Assembly: GCF_002929305.1 (NCBI RefSeq)
Contig: NZ_PJIO01000001.1
Location: forward strand, 310,001-374,000
Reading direction: 5' to 3'
DNA: 64,000 bases
DNA from: Arthrobacter sp. GMC3
GTDB taxonomy: Bacteria > Actinomycetota > Actinomycetes > Actinomycetales > Micrococcaceae
The notes beneath the pieces were generated by a model that had not been told where the DNA came from, ran no database searches, and was given only the letters and a program-made list of their open reading frames with translations. A program made the translations under genes and the position numbers. This document shows, piece by piece, positions 41,756 through 50,952 of this stretch (position 1 is the stretch's first letter; each line of letters starts with the position of its first letter).

Positions 41756-43171
41756 TTGTCTCACTCCAGCACCGCTCGCCCGTTCCGTGTCGCCATCATC
41801 GGGTCCGGTCCGGCGGGGGTCTATGCCGCGGATATCTTGACCAAGTCCCAAGAGGTTGCAGGCGGTGAGGTGGCCGTCAGTATTGACATTTTCGAGGCCC
41901 AACCGGCACCGTACGGCCTGATCCGCTACGGAGTGGCCCCCGACCACCCCCGCATCAAGGGCATCATGAACGCCCTCCACAAAGTTTTGGATCGCGGCGA
42001 CATCCGTTTCTTTGGCAATGTGAACTACGGCCGCGATCTGTCCCTGGCGGACCTGCGCACCCACTACGACGCCGTCATTTTCGCCACAGGAGCCCTCAAG
42101 GACGCGGAGCTGAACATTCCCGGCGTCGAACTCGATGGCTCCTACGGTGGGGCAGACTTTGTCTCCTGGTACGACGGCCACCCGGACGTGTCGCGCGAGT
42201 GGCCGTTGCGGGCCAAGGAGATTGCTGTCATTGGCAACGGAAACGTGGCACTGGACATTGCCCGGATGCTGTCAAAACATGCCGAAGACCTGCTTGTCAC
42301 CGAGATCCCCCAGAACGTGTACGCGGGGCTGAAGGAGTCACCGGCCACCGACGTGCACATCTTCGGCCGCCGCGGGCCCGCCCAGGTGAAGTTCACGCCC
42401 CTTGAGCTGCGCGAACTCAGCCACTCCCGCGACGTGGACATAGTGCTCTACGAGGAAGACTTCGACTTTGACGAGGCCTCCGATGCTGCCATCAAATCCA
42501 ACAACCAAATTAAGACCATGGTTAACACCTTGACCAATTGGCTGGCGGAAGACCACGACGACGCCCGCACACCGGCCACCCACCGGCTTCACCTGCACTT
42601 TTTACATACCCCGGTGGAAATTCGGGGTGTGGATGGCAAAGTTGCTGCCATCAAATTTGAACGCAATGAACTTGACGGCACAGGCAATGTGCGCGGCACC
42701 GGCGAGTTCCTCGAGTATCCGGTCCAGGCCGTCTACCGCGCGGTCGGCTACTTTGGCTCAGAGCTGCCCGAGGTCGATTTCGATGACAAGCGCGGCGTGA
42801 TTCCCAACGTTGCCGGCCGTGTCGTGGACGCCGACGGGAATCCAATCCCGGGACTGTACGCAACGGGTTGGATCAAGCGCGGACCGATTGGGCTGATCGG
42901 GCACACCAAAGGTGACGCGTTGGAAACCATTGGCTGCCTCTTGGAAGATCGGGCGGGCCTACCCACCGCGGAACGCCCGGATGAGCGCGAAATTGTGGAT
43001 GTACTCGAGGCCCGCGGGGTCGAGTACACCACGTGGGAAGGCTGGAACAAGCTCGACGCCCATGAGAAAGCGCTGGGTGCCAGCTATGTACCCGAGACCG
43101 GTGTCGAGGTGATCCGTGAACGCGTCAAGGTGGTTGACCGTGACCAGATGGTCAAAATATCCAACATGTGA
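41756..43171 (+). CDS. Second FprA-type ferredoxin-NADP reductase
   Basis: Paralogue of the gene at 1811-3289, 471 aa. TTG 41756 is preferred because GGAAGGA lies 7 bases upstream; an in-frame GTG at 41720 lacks this. FAD motif RVAIIGSGPAGVYAADIL and NADP motif EIAVIGNGNVALDIARML are intact. Several long DNA stretches are nearly identical to the first copy (for example around 42358-42470) while the ends diverge, suggesting duplication with later gene conversion. It stands alone here, so its ferredoxin partner is not indicated. Confidence 0.9.
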   Translation: MSHSSTARPFRVAIIGSGPAGVYAADILTKSQEVAGGEVAVSIDIFEAQPAPYGLIRYGVAPDHPRIKGIMNALHKVLDRGDIRFFGNVNYGRDLSLADLRTHYDAVIFATGALKDAELNIPGVELDGSYGGADFVSWYDGHPDVSREWPLRAKEIAVIGNGNVALDIARMLSKHAEDLLVTEIPQNVYAGLKESPATDVHIFGRRGPAQVKFTPLELRELSHSRDVDIVLYEEDFDFDEASDAAIKSNNQIKTMVNTLTNWLAEDHDDARTPATHRLHLHFLHTPVEIRGVDGKVAAIKFERNELDGTGNVRGTGEFLEYPVQAVYRAVGYFGSELPEVDFDDKRGVIPNVAGRVVDADGNPIPGLYATGWIKRGPIGLIGHTKGDALETIGCLLEDRAGLPTAERPDEREIVDVLEARGVEYTTWEGWNKLDAHEKALGASYVPETGVEVIRERVKVVDRDQMVKISNM

Positions 43172-43322
43172 GGCGCGGGGGCTTCCTTATATGACGACTC
43201 TTTAGCCGTTTATTAAAGAATTGATTCCCACATTGTGAGATGAAATCGGAACAATGCGACTATTCTGATAGTGCTTCGCTACTGTGGTTCAGTTGTTCGC
43301 ACCTGAAGATTAAGCGGTTTCC

Positions 43323-44831
43323 ATGAACTTGTTCCGAACCAAATCCATTGAACGATCCTTGGCAGATGCAGATGAGCCAGGGCACTCACTCAAACGCACC
43401 TTGAGTACGTGGGACTTGATGATCATGGGGATCGCCGTGGCCGTCGGTGCCGGCATTTTTTCTGTGGGCGCCAAGGCGGCCGCTGACTACGCAGGGCCGG
43501 CCGTCACCATTTCCTTCATCCTGGCAGCGGTCACCTGCGCCCTGGCGATCATGTGTTACGCAGAATTTGCTACCGCAATCCCTGTCACTGGAAGCGCCTA
43601 CGTCTTCACGTACGCCACGGTGGGGGAGTTGCTGGCCTGGATCATTGGCTGGAACCTGATTCTGGAATTGCTCATGGCAGCCTCGGTGATCGCCAAATAT
43701 TGGGGCGTGTACTTGAGTAACTTCTTGAGCGCAGTCAATATCCATGTGCCGTCGAACTTCGCCGTCGGCGGAGTCCACGTCTATTGGGGCCCGCTCATTG
43801 TTGTTGCCGCATTCACCGTGGTCCTGGTCATCGGAACCAAGCTTTCGGCGCGGATTAACAATGTGTTTACGATGATCAAAATCGGCATCGTCCTTTTTGT
43901 GATCGTGGTGGGCTTCTTCTACGTCAAAGCCGAAAACTACTCACCCTTCATTCCGGCGTCCCGGCCGTCAGAAGTGACCGACGTTGCCTGGCAACACCAG
44001 CCCTTCATTTCCCTGCTGACCGGCGGTGAACCGGCCATGTACGGCTTTGCCGGCATCATCTCCGGTGCCGCCCTGGTGTTCTTTGCCTTCATTGGCTTCG
44101 ACGTCGTTGCCACCAGTGCAGAAGAGGTCAAGAACCCCTCAAAGACACTGCCCCGCGGCATCTTCGCCGGACTGGCAGTGGTCACCGTGCTGTACATCTT
44201 GGTTACCTTGGCCGTCACCGGCATGGTCTCCTACAAGGATTTAGCCGCCCAGCCTGATCCTTCACTGTCGACGGCGTTTGCCCTGGTCGGTGCCGACTGG
44301 GCCGTGGTGATCATTTCCATCGGCTCACTCATTGGCCTGACCACCGTGATCATGGTGTTGCTCATGGGCCTTGCCCGGGTCACCATGGCGATGAGCCGTG
44401 ACGGACTGCTGCCCCGCGGTCTGAGCCGGACCTCAGACAAACACGCCACGCCTGCCCGGACCCAGATCATGTGTGGCGCCCTGGTGGCCATCTTGGCAGG
44501 GTTCACCCCCGTGGAACTGCTCAGCGAAATGATCAACATCGGCACGCTCAGTGCCTTTGTCATGGTCAGCATCGGCATTATGGTCTTGCGGCACAAACGT
44601 CCCGACCTCAAGCCTGCCTTCCGGGTCCCGTTTGGCCCGGTCATCCCCTCCCTTTCGGCTCTCCTGTGCATCTACCTCATGTTCAACCTGGCCACCCTGA
44701 CTTGGGTGTTCTTTGCCATCTGGCTGGCGGTAGGGCTGGTGTTTTACTTCTCTTACGGGCATTGGAATTCGCGGCTGCGTCGTGAAGAAGCCGCGGGCAT
44801 TGCCACGAGCATCCCCCGAAACCTAAGCTAG
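43323..44831 (+). CDS. APC-family amino acid permease (cationic amino acid transporter type)
   Basis: A 502-aa permease of about 12 helices. The family's start LKRTLSTWDLMIMGIAVAVG and AGIFSVG substrate loop, the GSAYVFTYATVGELLAWIIG block, FFAFIGFDVVATSAEEVKNP and LPRGIFAGL match the CAT (YfnA/Lys-Arg transporter) group. The 150 bases before it contain a probable promoter but no site I can name. The following gene is a C4-dicarboxylate transporter, and the two may be jointly expressed. Confidence 0.9.
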   Translation: MNLFRTKSIERSLADADEPGHSLKRTLSTWDLMIMGIAVAVGAGIFSVGAKAAADYAGPAVTISFILAAVTCALAIMCYAEFATAIPVTGSAYVFTYATVGELLAWIIGWNLILELLMAASVIAKYWGVYLSNFLSAVNIHVPSNFAVGGVHVYWGPLIVVAAFTVVLVIGTKLSARINNVFTMIKIGIVLFVIVVGFFYVKAENYSPFIPASRPSEVTDVAWQHQPFISLLTGGEPAMYGFAGIISGAALVFFAFIGFDVVATSAEEVKNPSKTLPRGIFAGLAVVTVLYILVTLAVTGMVSYKDLAAQPDPSLSTAFALVGADWAVVIISIGSLIGLTTVIMVLLMGLARVTMAMSRDGLLPRGLSRTSDKHATPARTQIMCGALVAILAGFTPVELLSEMINIGTLSAFVMVSIGIMVLRHKRPDLKPAFRVPFGPVIPSLSALLCIYLMFNLATLTWVFFAIWLAVGLVFYFSYGHWNSRLRREEAAGIATSIPRNLS

Positions 44832-44941
44832 GCGAGCGGTTTGGCGGAATTGAATCATTTTTATTTCCGCGAAATATTCTCCAATTGAGGCGCCCCCTGC
44901 TGTAATCTGGCCTGAAATCATCACTTTGGGTGGGGGCATTG

Positions 44942-46282
44942 ATGGATACCGTACGCTTCATTATTGAGTTACTGGTGGTTCTGGCGGCCATCATCATGGG
45001 CACACGATCCAGCGGGGTCGGCTTGGGCCTGTGGGGTGGCGCCGGTGTTGCCGTCCTGGTGTTCGTCATGGGACTTCCGGTGGGTTCCCCGCCCGTTGAT
45101 GCTTTGTTGATTGTCATGGCCGTCATTGTTGCCAGCGCCACCATGCAGGTGGCCGGCGGCATCGACTGGATGGTCTCCATTGCCGCCAAGCTCATTGCAG
45201 CCAATCCCAAACGCATTACCTTCGTAGCACCCCTTGTCTCCTTCCTCTTTGCCGTGGGTGCCGGAACCAGTAACATCTTGTACCCGTTGCTGCCGGTTAT
45301 TTCCGATCTGTCCTACCGCAACGGCGTACGCCCCTCGCGCCCGTTGTCCCTTTCCGTGGTGGCAACGGGTGTGGCGCTGGCGTGCAGCCCGGTGTCCGCG
45401 GCCATGGCAGCCATGGTGACCCTGACCGCCGTCGGACCCTACAACTTTGAACTCATCGACATCATCAAAGTCACCTTCCCTGCAGCCCTGATCGGCATCA
45501 TTGCAGCCGCATTTGTGGTTAACAAGCTGGGCAAGGAGATCGAGAACGATCCCGAAATTCAGGCCAAAATCGCCGCGGGCGTCATTGCCGCTCCCGACAC
45601 CACCGGAACGGCCGCCGAAGTCCAGGTGACGGTGACCAAGGAAGGCCGCAACGCTGCACTCATCTTCTTCGTGGGCGTGGCCGCAATCGTGATTTTCGGC
45701 TTGTGGAAGGGTATTCGGCCCCTTGATGCGTCAGGGAACCCGATGGCCATGACGCCGATGATTGAGGTCATCATGCTGCTCGTAGGAACGCTGATCCTGC
45801 TGGTCTGCAAGCCAAAGATCTCCGAAGTTCCCAGTACCACCGTGTTCAAGGCAGGCATGGTTTCCGCCATTGCACTGTTTGGCCTAGCCTGGTTGACCGA
45901 CACCTTCTTGAGCGCCCACACCGAGCAAATTGCAACCGGCGTTGGAGCTTTGGTCCAACAGGCGCCCTGGATCTTCGCCTTGGGCGTTTTCCTTGTCTGC
46001 GTTCTGACCACCAGCCAGTCCACGGCCACCCGTACGGTGGTACCCATTGGCTTGGCTGCCGGGATGGCGCCGGCGCTGCTAACAGGAATGTGGGCCGGCG
46101 CCTTCGCCGGAATCTACCTACTGCCCACCAACGGTTCGCAGATCGCAGCCGCGAACTTTGACGCCAGCGGCTCAACCAAATTGGGCACCAAGCTCTACGA
46201 TCATTCCTTCTTTGTTCCGACCCTAGTCTTGGCCGTGTGCACCCTTATCCCAGGAGCCATCCTGGGTGCCATTCTCAGCTAA
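44942..46282 (+). CDS. Dcu-family C4-dicarboxylate transporter
   Basis: A 446-aa, roughly 12-helix transporter of the DcuA/DcuB family, which exchanges or takes up aspartate, fumarate, malate and succinate. ATG 44942 follows GGGTGGGGG. Visible motifs: GVGLGLWGGAGVAVLVFVMG, APLVSFLFAVGAGTSNILYP, GVALACSPVSAAMAAMV and the late TNGSQIAAANFDASGSTKLG. Its presence in an aerobe suggests C4 uptake or aspartate exchange linked to the upstream amino-acid permease. Confidence 0.92.
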   Translation: MDTVRFIIELLVVLAAIIMGTRSSGVGLGLWGGAGVAVLVFVMGLPVGSPPVDALLIVMAVIVASATMQVAGGIDWMVSIAAKLIAANPKRITFVAPLVSFLFAVGAGTSNILYPLLPVISDLSYRNGVRPSRPLSLSVVATGVALACSPVSAAMAAMVTLTAVGPYNFELIDIIKVTFPAALIGIIAAAFVVNKLGKEIENDPEIQAKIAAGVIAAPDTTGTAAEVQVTVTKEGRNAALIFFVGVAAIVIFGLWKGIRPLDASGNPMAMTPMIEVIMLLVGTLILLVCKPKISEVPSTTVFKAGMVSAIALFGLAWLTDTFLSAHTEQIATGVGALVQQAPWIFALGVFLVCVLTTSQSTATRTVVPIGLAAGMAPALLTGMWAGAFAGIYLLPTNGSQIAAANFDASGSTKLGTKLYDHSFFVPTLVLAVCTLIPGAILGAILS

Positions 46283-46443
46283 ACCCGGGATGCGGCCGAG
46301 CCGCGAAAACTAGTTTCTGCTCTGCGCGTCATGATCGAGCAATAAACCACTCTTCCTTAGTAGGTGACACCTTTTCATGCCGGAACGTGGCATGAGGACC
46401 GGGTGAAACCAGAACTCGGTTCACAAACTAAGGAGTTAGGCGC

Positions 46444-47820
46444 ATGATCACGCAGAGCAGGCACCGCAGGTTGGCAGCATTCCTACTGTTGATAATGGGG
46501 GTGCCCTTGCTGTTCGCCGGTTTTCTGGCAGGCGCAGGCAGTGCTTCAGCGGACGTGATTCCGTCAGCGATTACATCCATCAACACCACGGCAAGGACCG
46601 TCAGCCAATGGAACTTGGTTAATTTCACGTGTTCTTGGGCGGTTCCGAACAACTCCAAAGCTGGCGACACCTTCACCATGCAGCTGCCCGCGCAGCTGGC
46701 GTGGTGGGGTGCCAAGAGCTTTGATCTCACCAACACAAATGGTGATGTGGTGGCCACGGCCCAAGTCAACGATGCCGGACTTGTCGTGTTCACCCTGACG
46801 GACTTCGTCACCACTCACCCGCTTGATATTTCAGGCACCTGCGCATTTTCCACTCAGTATGTGGCAGCCCAGACGGCTCCCGGCGAAGAGACATTGGTCT
46901 TTCCCGTCGGGTCCACGGAAGTAAGGGTTCCAATTATTGACAACGGTCCGTGCACTCAAAACTGCACGGGTGTTCCGCCCACGGAAGCGGTCAAATACAT
47001 GTGGTGGGTGGACGGCACACAGACCAAGCTCCAGTCTCAGATCATCACCCCCATGACCACAGAAGACCTCAACAGCCTCACCATCACGGATACGCCAGCC
47101 AACGGCCTGGCTCTGGACTGTGCTAGCGAGTACGTTGTGGTGGGGACCACGATCGGTGCCAACGGGACCATCACTGACCCGACAGACAAGTACCCCGCAA
47201 CCAGCGTCGCTTGCTCCCCCACCGGACTTACCGTCATTTGGGAGGGGGCGCAGGAACTCCCCAAGGGCATGTACGTCCAGTTGTTCGTGCAAGCTACTCC
47301 AAGCAACACAAATCTGGGTAGCTACAGCAATAACGGGGTCGTGACCATGAACGGTCACGGATTCCCCGTCGGCGCACAGCAGGATTACACCACAGCCGGT
47401 GGAACCGGCAACGGCACGGCTACGACGGCGCCCACACCCCCGGCGACAACCCCGGCGACAACGCCTGCTACGACGCCGGCGACGACGCCTGCAACAACTC
47501 CGGCGACGACGCCTGCTACGACGCCGGCGACAACGCCTGCTACGACGCCGGCGACAACGCCTGCTACGACGCCGGCGACAACGCCTGCTACGACGCCGGC
47601 GACGACGCCTGCAACAACTCCGGCGACGACGCCTGCAACAACTCCGGCGACGACGCCTGCTACGACGCCGGCGACAACGCCTGCAGCCTCAGTCGCTGCC
47701 GCCGGCGGGCTGGCCTACACAGGCTCTAGCAATAGCTCCTTGATTTTCGGAGCAGGGATCTTGCTGATCCTTGGAGCTGTCGTAATTGGCGTCGCCCGTG
47801 GGCGTGCCCGCCAACACTAG
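46444..47820 (+). CDS. Cell-wall-anchored adhesin-like protein with TTPA repeats and LAYTG signal
   Basis: A surface protein of 458 aa with a signal peptide ending SASA near residue 36. Residues about 38-330 contain two Ig-like modules resembling the N2/N3 region of Sdr/Clf adhesins (SWAVPNNSKAGDTFTMQLP, VVATAQVNDAGLVVFTLTD). About 20 TTPA repeats form a stiff, probably glycosylated stalk. LAYTG at residue 423, a hydrophobic helix and a basic end (RGRARQH) complete a class E sortase signal, the same motif as in the chaplin-like protein. Its ligand is unknown. Confidence 0.82.
   Translation: MITQSRHRRLAAFLLLIMGVPLLFAGFLAGAGSASADVIPSAITSINTTARTVSQWNLVNFTCSWAVPNNSKAGDTFTMQLPAQLAWWGAKSFDLTNTNGDVVATAQVNDAGLVVFTLTDFVTTHPLDISGTCAFSTQYVAAQTAPGEETLVFPVGSTEVRVPIIDNGPCTQNCTGVPPTEAVKYMWWVDGTQTKLQSQIITPMTTEDLNSLTITDTPANGLALDCASEYVVVGTTIGANGTITDPTDKYPATSVACSPTGLTVIWEGAQELPKGMYVQLFVQATPSNTNLGSYSNNGVVTMNGHGFPVGAQQDYTTAGGTGNGTATTAPTPPATTPATTPATTPATTPATTPATTPATTPATTPATTPATTPATTPATTPATTPATTPATTPATTPATTPATTPATTPATTPAASVAAAGGLAYTGSSNSSLIFGAGILLILGAVVIGVARGRARQH
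47440..47685 (+). repeat. 12-bp tandem repeat encoding the TTPA stalk
   Basis: About twenty and a half units of 12 bases, all translated as PATT. Units alternate between ACGCCTGCTACG/ACAACT-like and ACGCCGGCGACA-like spellings, giving a 24-base higher-order pattern. Such arrays change length by slippage or recombination without breaking the frame. Confidence 0.95.
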
Positions 47821-47854
47821 TCTCTAACAGCGCCGCACGCTCGTCATGCGACCA

Positions 47855-47912
47855 GGAACATCAAAGGGGCAGGTGGCTCGTCAAGGCGAGCCACCTGCCC
47901 CTTTGATGTTCC
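47855..47912. terminator. Perfect 26-bp hairpin between convergent genes
   Basis: The arms (starting GGAACATCAAAGGGGCAGG and ending CCCCTTTGATGTTCC) are perfectly complementary over 26 bases with a 6-base loop. It lies between the adhesin gene and the convergent amidohydrolase gene. Termination in both directions is likely; there is no T-tract. Confidence 0.85.
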
Positions 47913-47965
47913 CGCCATGCGCTCACTGAAGCATGGGCAGAGCAGTAACCGGCAAGGGCCTCGCT

Positions 47966-49132
47966 TTACTGGGGCGGATTGGCCAGATAGGCGCGGAACT
48001 CGTCCCAGCTGTTTTTGCAGGCATGCGCCAGATGCGCTGTCCATGCCGAGTCTTCCTCCGGCCATCCCGTGCCAGGTTGCTGAAGTGCGGCAGTCGCCGC
48101 CTCGCCCAGCAAGAATTCGCGCAGGAACTCCGCCTGCACAGCGCCCACTGCCAGCTGGCTGGTGTCGACGGCCCTTCGGAAGGTGGAATCGGTCAGGGAA
48201 CGGAATTGCGCCCCTGCCGCGATAATCTCCTGGCTACCCAGATAGGGCTTGTTAAGTGCCACTGCAGCAGGGTCCTCCGTGTTGAAGCCGACCCGGTGGC
48301 AATCGGCAAGGATTCGGAGCATTTCCGGGTCCATTGTGACTACTTCGTCGCCGCGACGCTCACCGTTCCCGTCTCCTCGGTTCGACAATGCGACCACGGC
48401 TGGGAGCCTATCCGGCTCGGCACGTTCCACATTGACGGCACCATCCCTGGTGGTGGTGTGGTTCATGGTGTCGTGGAATGACAAGGAAACGACGTGCCCG
48501 GGCTGCCCCGTCGCCGTGATTCGTGCCGTGGCCGACTCCAGCAACGCGTCCCGCAGTTCATCTCTGGTCTTTTCATAGACTTCCAAACCGCGACTGGCAA
48601 CGTCGGCAAAGGCTGCCACCATTCGATTCAGCTCGGCGTCCGTTTCGGGAACCTTGAGCAAAGGATAAAAAGAAAAGGTAACTGGACGAATGGTGTCAAC
48701 GCCGCTCAAATCCACCCGGTTCCAGGTGCCCGCTGCACGGACCCGGGCAAAGGCCTCTCGCAGTTGTGCACCCAGGTCCTCTGGTTTGGCACGGTTAGGG
48801 TCCCGCAGGAGCCGAGGGTGGGGATTTTGTACATAGAGAATCCGGCTGTCCACTTCGGCCCACGCTTGGCAGATGGGGCCAGTGGTTCTGTCGCTGTAGT
48901 CGAATTGCAGCCTGTGCGTAAACTCCGGTGCCAAGAATTCGGCGAGTTCTTCGGGAATGGCATCGCCGGAGTGCGGGCAGGAAACCACCAGATCTGCTTC
49001 GTTGATGGCCTCGGCAAGCGTTCGTCCTGCGTCTTTGCCCTGATAGTAGGTGATGTCGTCGGCACTAAATGAAGTGCCAGCGGGAATCAGCACGGGGGAG
49101 CCAGGGCCGTTGGATATTTGGGAAAGGGGCAT
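47966..49132 (-). CDS. N-formylglutamate amidohydrolase family protein
   Basis: A 388-aa hydrolase. ATG 49132 (MPLSQISNGPG) is chosen because AGAGAGG precedes it and because the longer reading would run into the divergent gene. The family signatures are VVSCPHSGDAIPEELAEFL, DYSDRTTGPICQAW and later SLSFHDTMNHT. HutG-type enzymes release glutamate from N-formylglutamate at the end of histidine degradation; no other hut genes are adjacent, so a related N-acyl amino-acid substrate is possible. It is divergent from the MpaB-like gene. Confidence 0.85.
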   Translation of the reverse strand: MPLSQISNGPGSPVLIPAGTSFSADDITYYQGKDAGRTLAEAINEADLVVSCPHSGDAIPEELAEFLAPEFTHRLQFDYSDRTTGPICQAWAEVDSRILYVQNPHPRLLRDPNRAKPEDLGAQLREAFARVRAAGTWNRVDLSGVDTIRPVTFSFYPLLKVPETDAELNRMVAAFADVASRGLEVYEKTRDELRDALLESATARITATGQPGHVVSLSFHDTMNHTTTRDGAVNVERAEPDRLPAVVALSNRGDGNGERRGDEVVTMDPEMLRILADCHRVGFNTEDPAAVALNKPYLGSQEIIAAGAQFRSLTDSTFRRAVDTSQLAVGAVQAEFLREFLLGEAATAALQQPGTGWPEEDSAWTAHLAHACKNSWDEFRAYLANPPQ

Positions 49133-49256
49133 GGGTGACCGGACCTCTCTAAGATGCTCAGCAAAGTGTCTTGAGCCTACCTGCGCGAGGGGATGCTGAG
49201 AAGCGTTTGGTTCGTTCCCAGATGACTGTGCCAAGCTAGCACCGTGGCAGGAACTT

Positions 49257-50066
49257 ATGAGCGAATCGTTGGGCGGTGGGCCTGTGTCCCGGCGCACACC
49301 CATTAAAGGCATCAGCGACATTGCCCCGGAGGCGGTCATGCTGGCCGGTGCTGGCCGGGCAATCCTCTTGCAGCTGGCCAATCCCGGAGTGGGTTACGGT
49401 GTTGCACAGCACTCCAACTTTGCGCAGGAACCACTCAAGCGGCTCCATGGGACGCTCAGCTACATTTATGCGCTGACCAATGGGACCCCAGAGCAGCAGA
49501 AGCTGGTTAGGATCCGGGTTCAGCGCGCGCACCGGCCCGTCAAAGGACAACAGTCCGAGGCCCATCCTGACTACTCGGCCAGTGATCCCAGGCTTCAGCT
49601 GTGGGTAGCGGCCACGCTCTACGATTCCGGGATGCAAAGCTACTGCGCGTTGTTCCCGGAACTGGAGACGGAAGTGGCCGACACCGTTTACCGCGACTAC
49701 AGCGTACTTGGTACTGCACTGGGCATGCCTGCCGGGCTCTGGCCGGCCACCCGCGCCGATTTTGACGAGTATTGGGATTCCCAGCTGGGCCAATTGCGGG
49801 TCGATGACACCATCAAGGCAGTGGCACGTGAATTGCTGGCAGCCAAGCATGCACCCTTATGGGTGAAGGCCGTCATGCCGCTGGCCCGGTTCCTGACGGT
49901 GGGGCTCCTTCCTGCGGAGGTCCGTGAGATGTACGGCTTCAAATGGTCCGCCCAACAGGAGAAAAAGCTCACCGCAACTTTCAAGCTCGCCGCGGTCCTG
50001 GTTCGGATCGCGCCCGTTTTTATCCGTCACGCCCCGATGCACTTTTATCTCAAACGCTTACGCTGA
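49257..50066 (+). CDS. Oxygenase MpaB family protein (DUF2236)
   Basis: A 269-aa protein of the MpaB/latex-clearing-protein-like family. Features are PEAVMLAGAGRAILLQLANP, YGVAQHSNFA, RLHGTLSYIYALTNGTPEQ with RVQRAHRPVKGQ, and LQLWVAATLYDSGMQSY. The R-x-x-H and histidine pattern is that of a heme- or metal-binding helical bundle. Substrates are mostly unknown in bacteria. ATG 49257 has AGGAAC upstream. Confidence 0.87.
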   Translation: MSESLGGGPVSRRTPIKGISDIAPEAVMLAGAGRAILLQLANPGVGYGVAQHSNFAQEPLKRLHGTLSYIYALTNGTPEQQKLVRIRVQRAHRPVKGQQSEAHPDYSASDPRLQLWVAATLYDSGMQSYCALFPELETEVADTVYRDYSVLGTALGMPAGLWPATRADFDEYWDSQLGQLRVDDTIKAVARELLAAKHAPLWVKAVMPLARFLTVGLLPAEVREMYGFKWSAQQEKKLTATFKLAAVLVRIAPVFIRHAPMHFYLKRLR

Positions 50067-50167
50067 CATGTTGAGCAACTAGCCGGGACGTCGGCCAATC
50101 GCCTGCGACTGCGCTGCTCGCGACGCGGGACTCGGCGGCCTCCACAAAAGGCCTTCACGGCCCGGGT

Positions 50168-50803
50168 TCACGGTGCCGCGTACCGGATCACCCAGTCAAC
50201 CAACGGACGCAACTGCTCCCATCGGGCAGCAACCTCGCTGGCGGCCCTTGAAGTTTCAAGCCAATCCGGACTCCCTGGCAGCACTGCAGCGCTAAGCGTC
50301 TTATGTTTGAGGAGTTCGGCACGGGTGTGGTCTTTGGGGAATCCGCGTGGAACGGTTTTTAGTCTTTCGCCCTCTATGAGGAACCCCGCGGCGGACAGAT
50401 CGCGAACTATTCTTTCAAGCGAGCCCCCACTGACAGGAGCATCCACAGCAGATCTGAATCTGGCCAGTTGAGCAGGGGAATGAGAATGGTAGCCGCCGCC
50501 GATGAGTAGACCGTCTGCGCTGATCTGGAGGTAGAAGCCTACGCCCTCATAGTTGGAGACAAAGGCGCCCTGGGCGGTCTTATAGGGCGATTTGTCGGGG
50601 GAAAACCGGACGTCACGGTTCGGCCTGAAGAGCTTTGCAGGCCCGAAAATCGGTTCAAGTTCCCCCAGAAGATTCTCCAGCGGACCCTTCACAAGCAGAA
50701 GATACTGCTCCTTGTGAGCCAGCCACCACTCACGATTGTTGTTTTGTTCGAGTTCGGCATAAAACTCGCAGGCTGCTGTTGGAATGCCGACCGTTGTGTC
50801 CAT
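50168..50803 (-). CDS. DUF2461 family protein
   Basis: A 211-aa protein of the TIGR02453/DUF2461 family. Identifying segments are FYAELEQNNNREWWLAHKEQ, KLFRPNRDVRFSPDKSPYKT and GFYLQISADGLLIGGGYH, in the family's order. The function is unknown throughout the family. The divergent gap of 149 bases to furA carries that gene's operator. Confidence 0.92.
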   Translation of the reverse strand: MDTTVGIPTAACEFYAELEQNNNREWWLAHKEQYLLLVKGPLENLLGELEPIFGPAKLFRPNRDVRFSPDKSPYKTAQGAFVSNYEGVGFYLQISADGLLIGGGYHSHSPAQLARFRSAVDAPVSGGSLERIVRDLSAAGFLIEGERLKTVPRGFPKDHTRAELLKHKTLSAAVLPGSPDWLETSRAASEVAARWEQLRPLVDWVIRYAAP

Positions 50804-50916
50804 AGCAAGGAGCCTACGGATTCCCGGGGGCCGGCACTAGGTGTGCCGCCAAGGATGTGGCCAGGGGTGCCGGTAGCCACCCCTGTGCAGGGGACTCGCC
50901 CAAGCAAACTACTTTA

Positions 50917-50931
50917 CTGGACTCAGTCCAG
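50917..50931. promoter_or_regulatory. Candidate FurA operator
   Basis: CTGGACTCAGTCCAG is a perfect 15-base palindrome 22 bases before the furA start, in an otherwise A/T-richer promoter stretch (AAACTACTTTA). The position suits peroxide-sensitive autorepression of furA and, by read-through, of the catalase gene. Confidence 0.7.
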
Positions 50932-50952
50932 AAAACGTGCGAGAGTGGGGTT

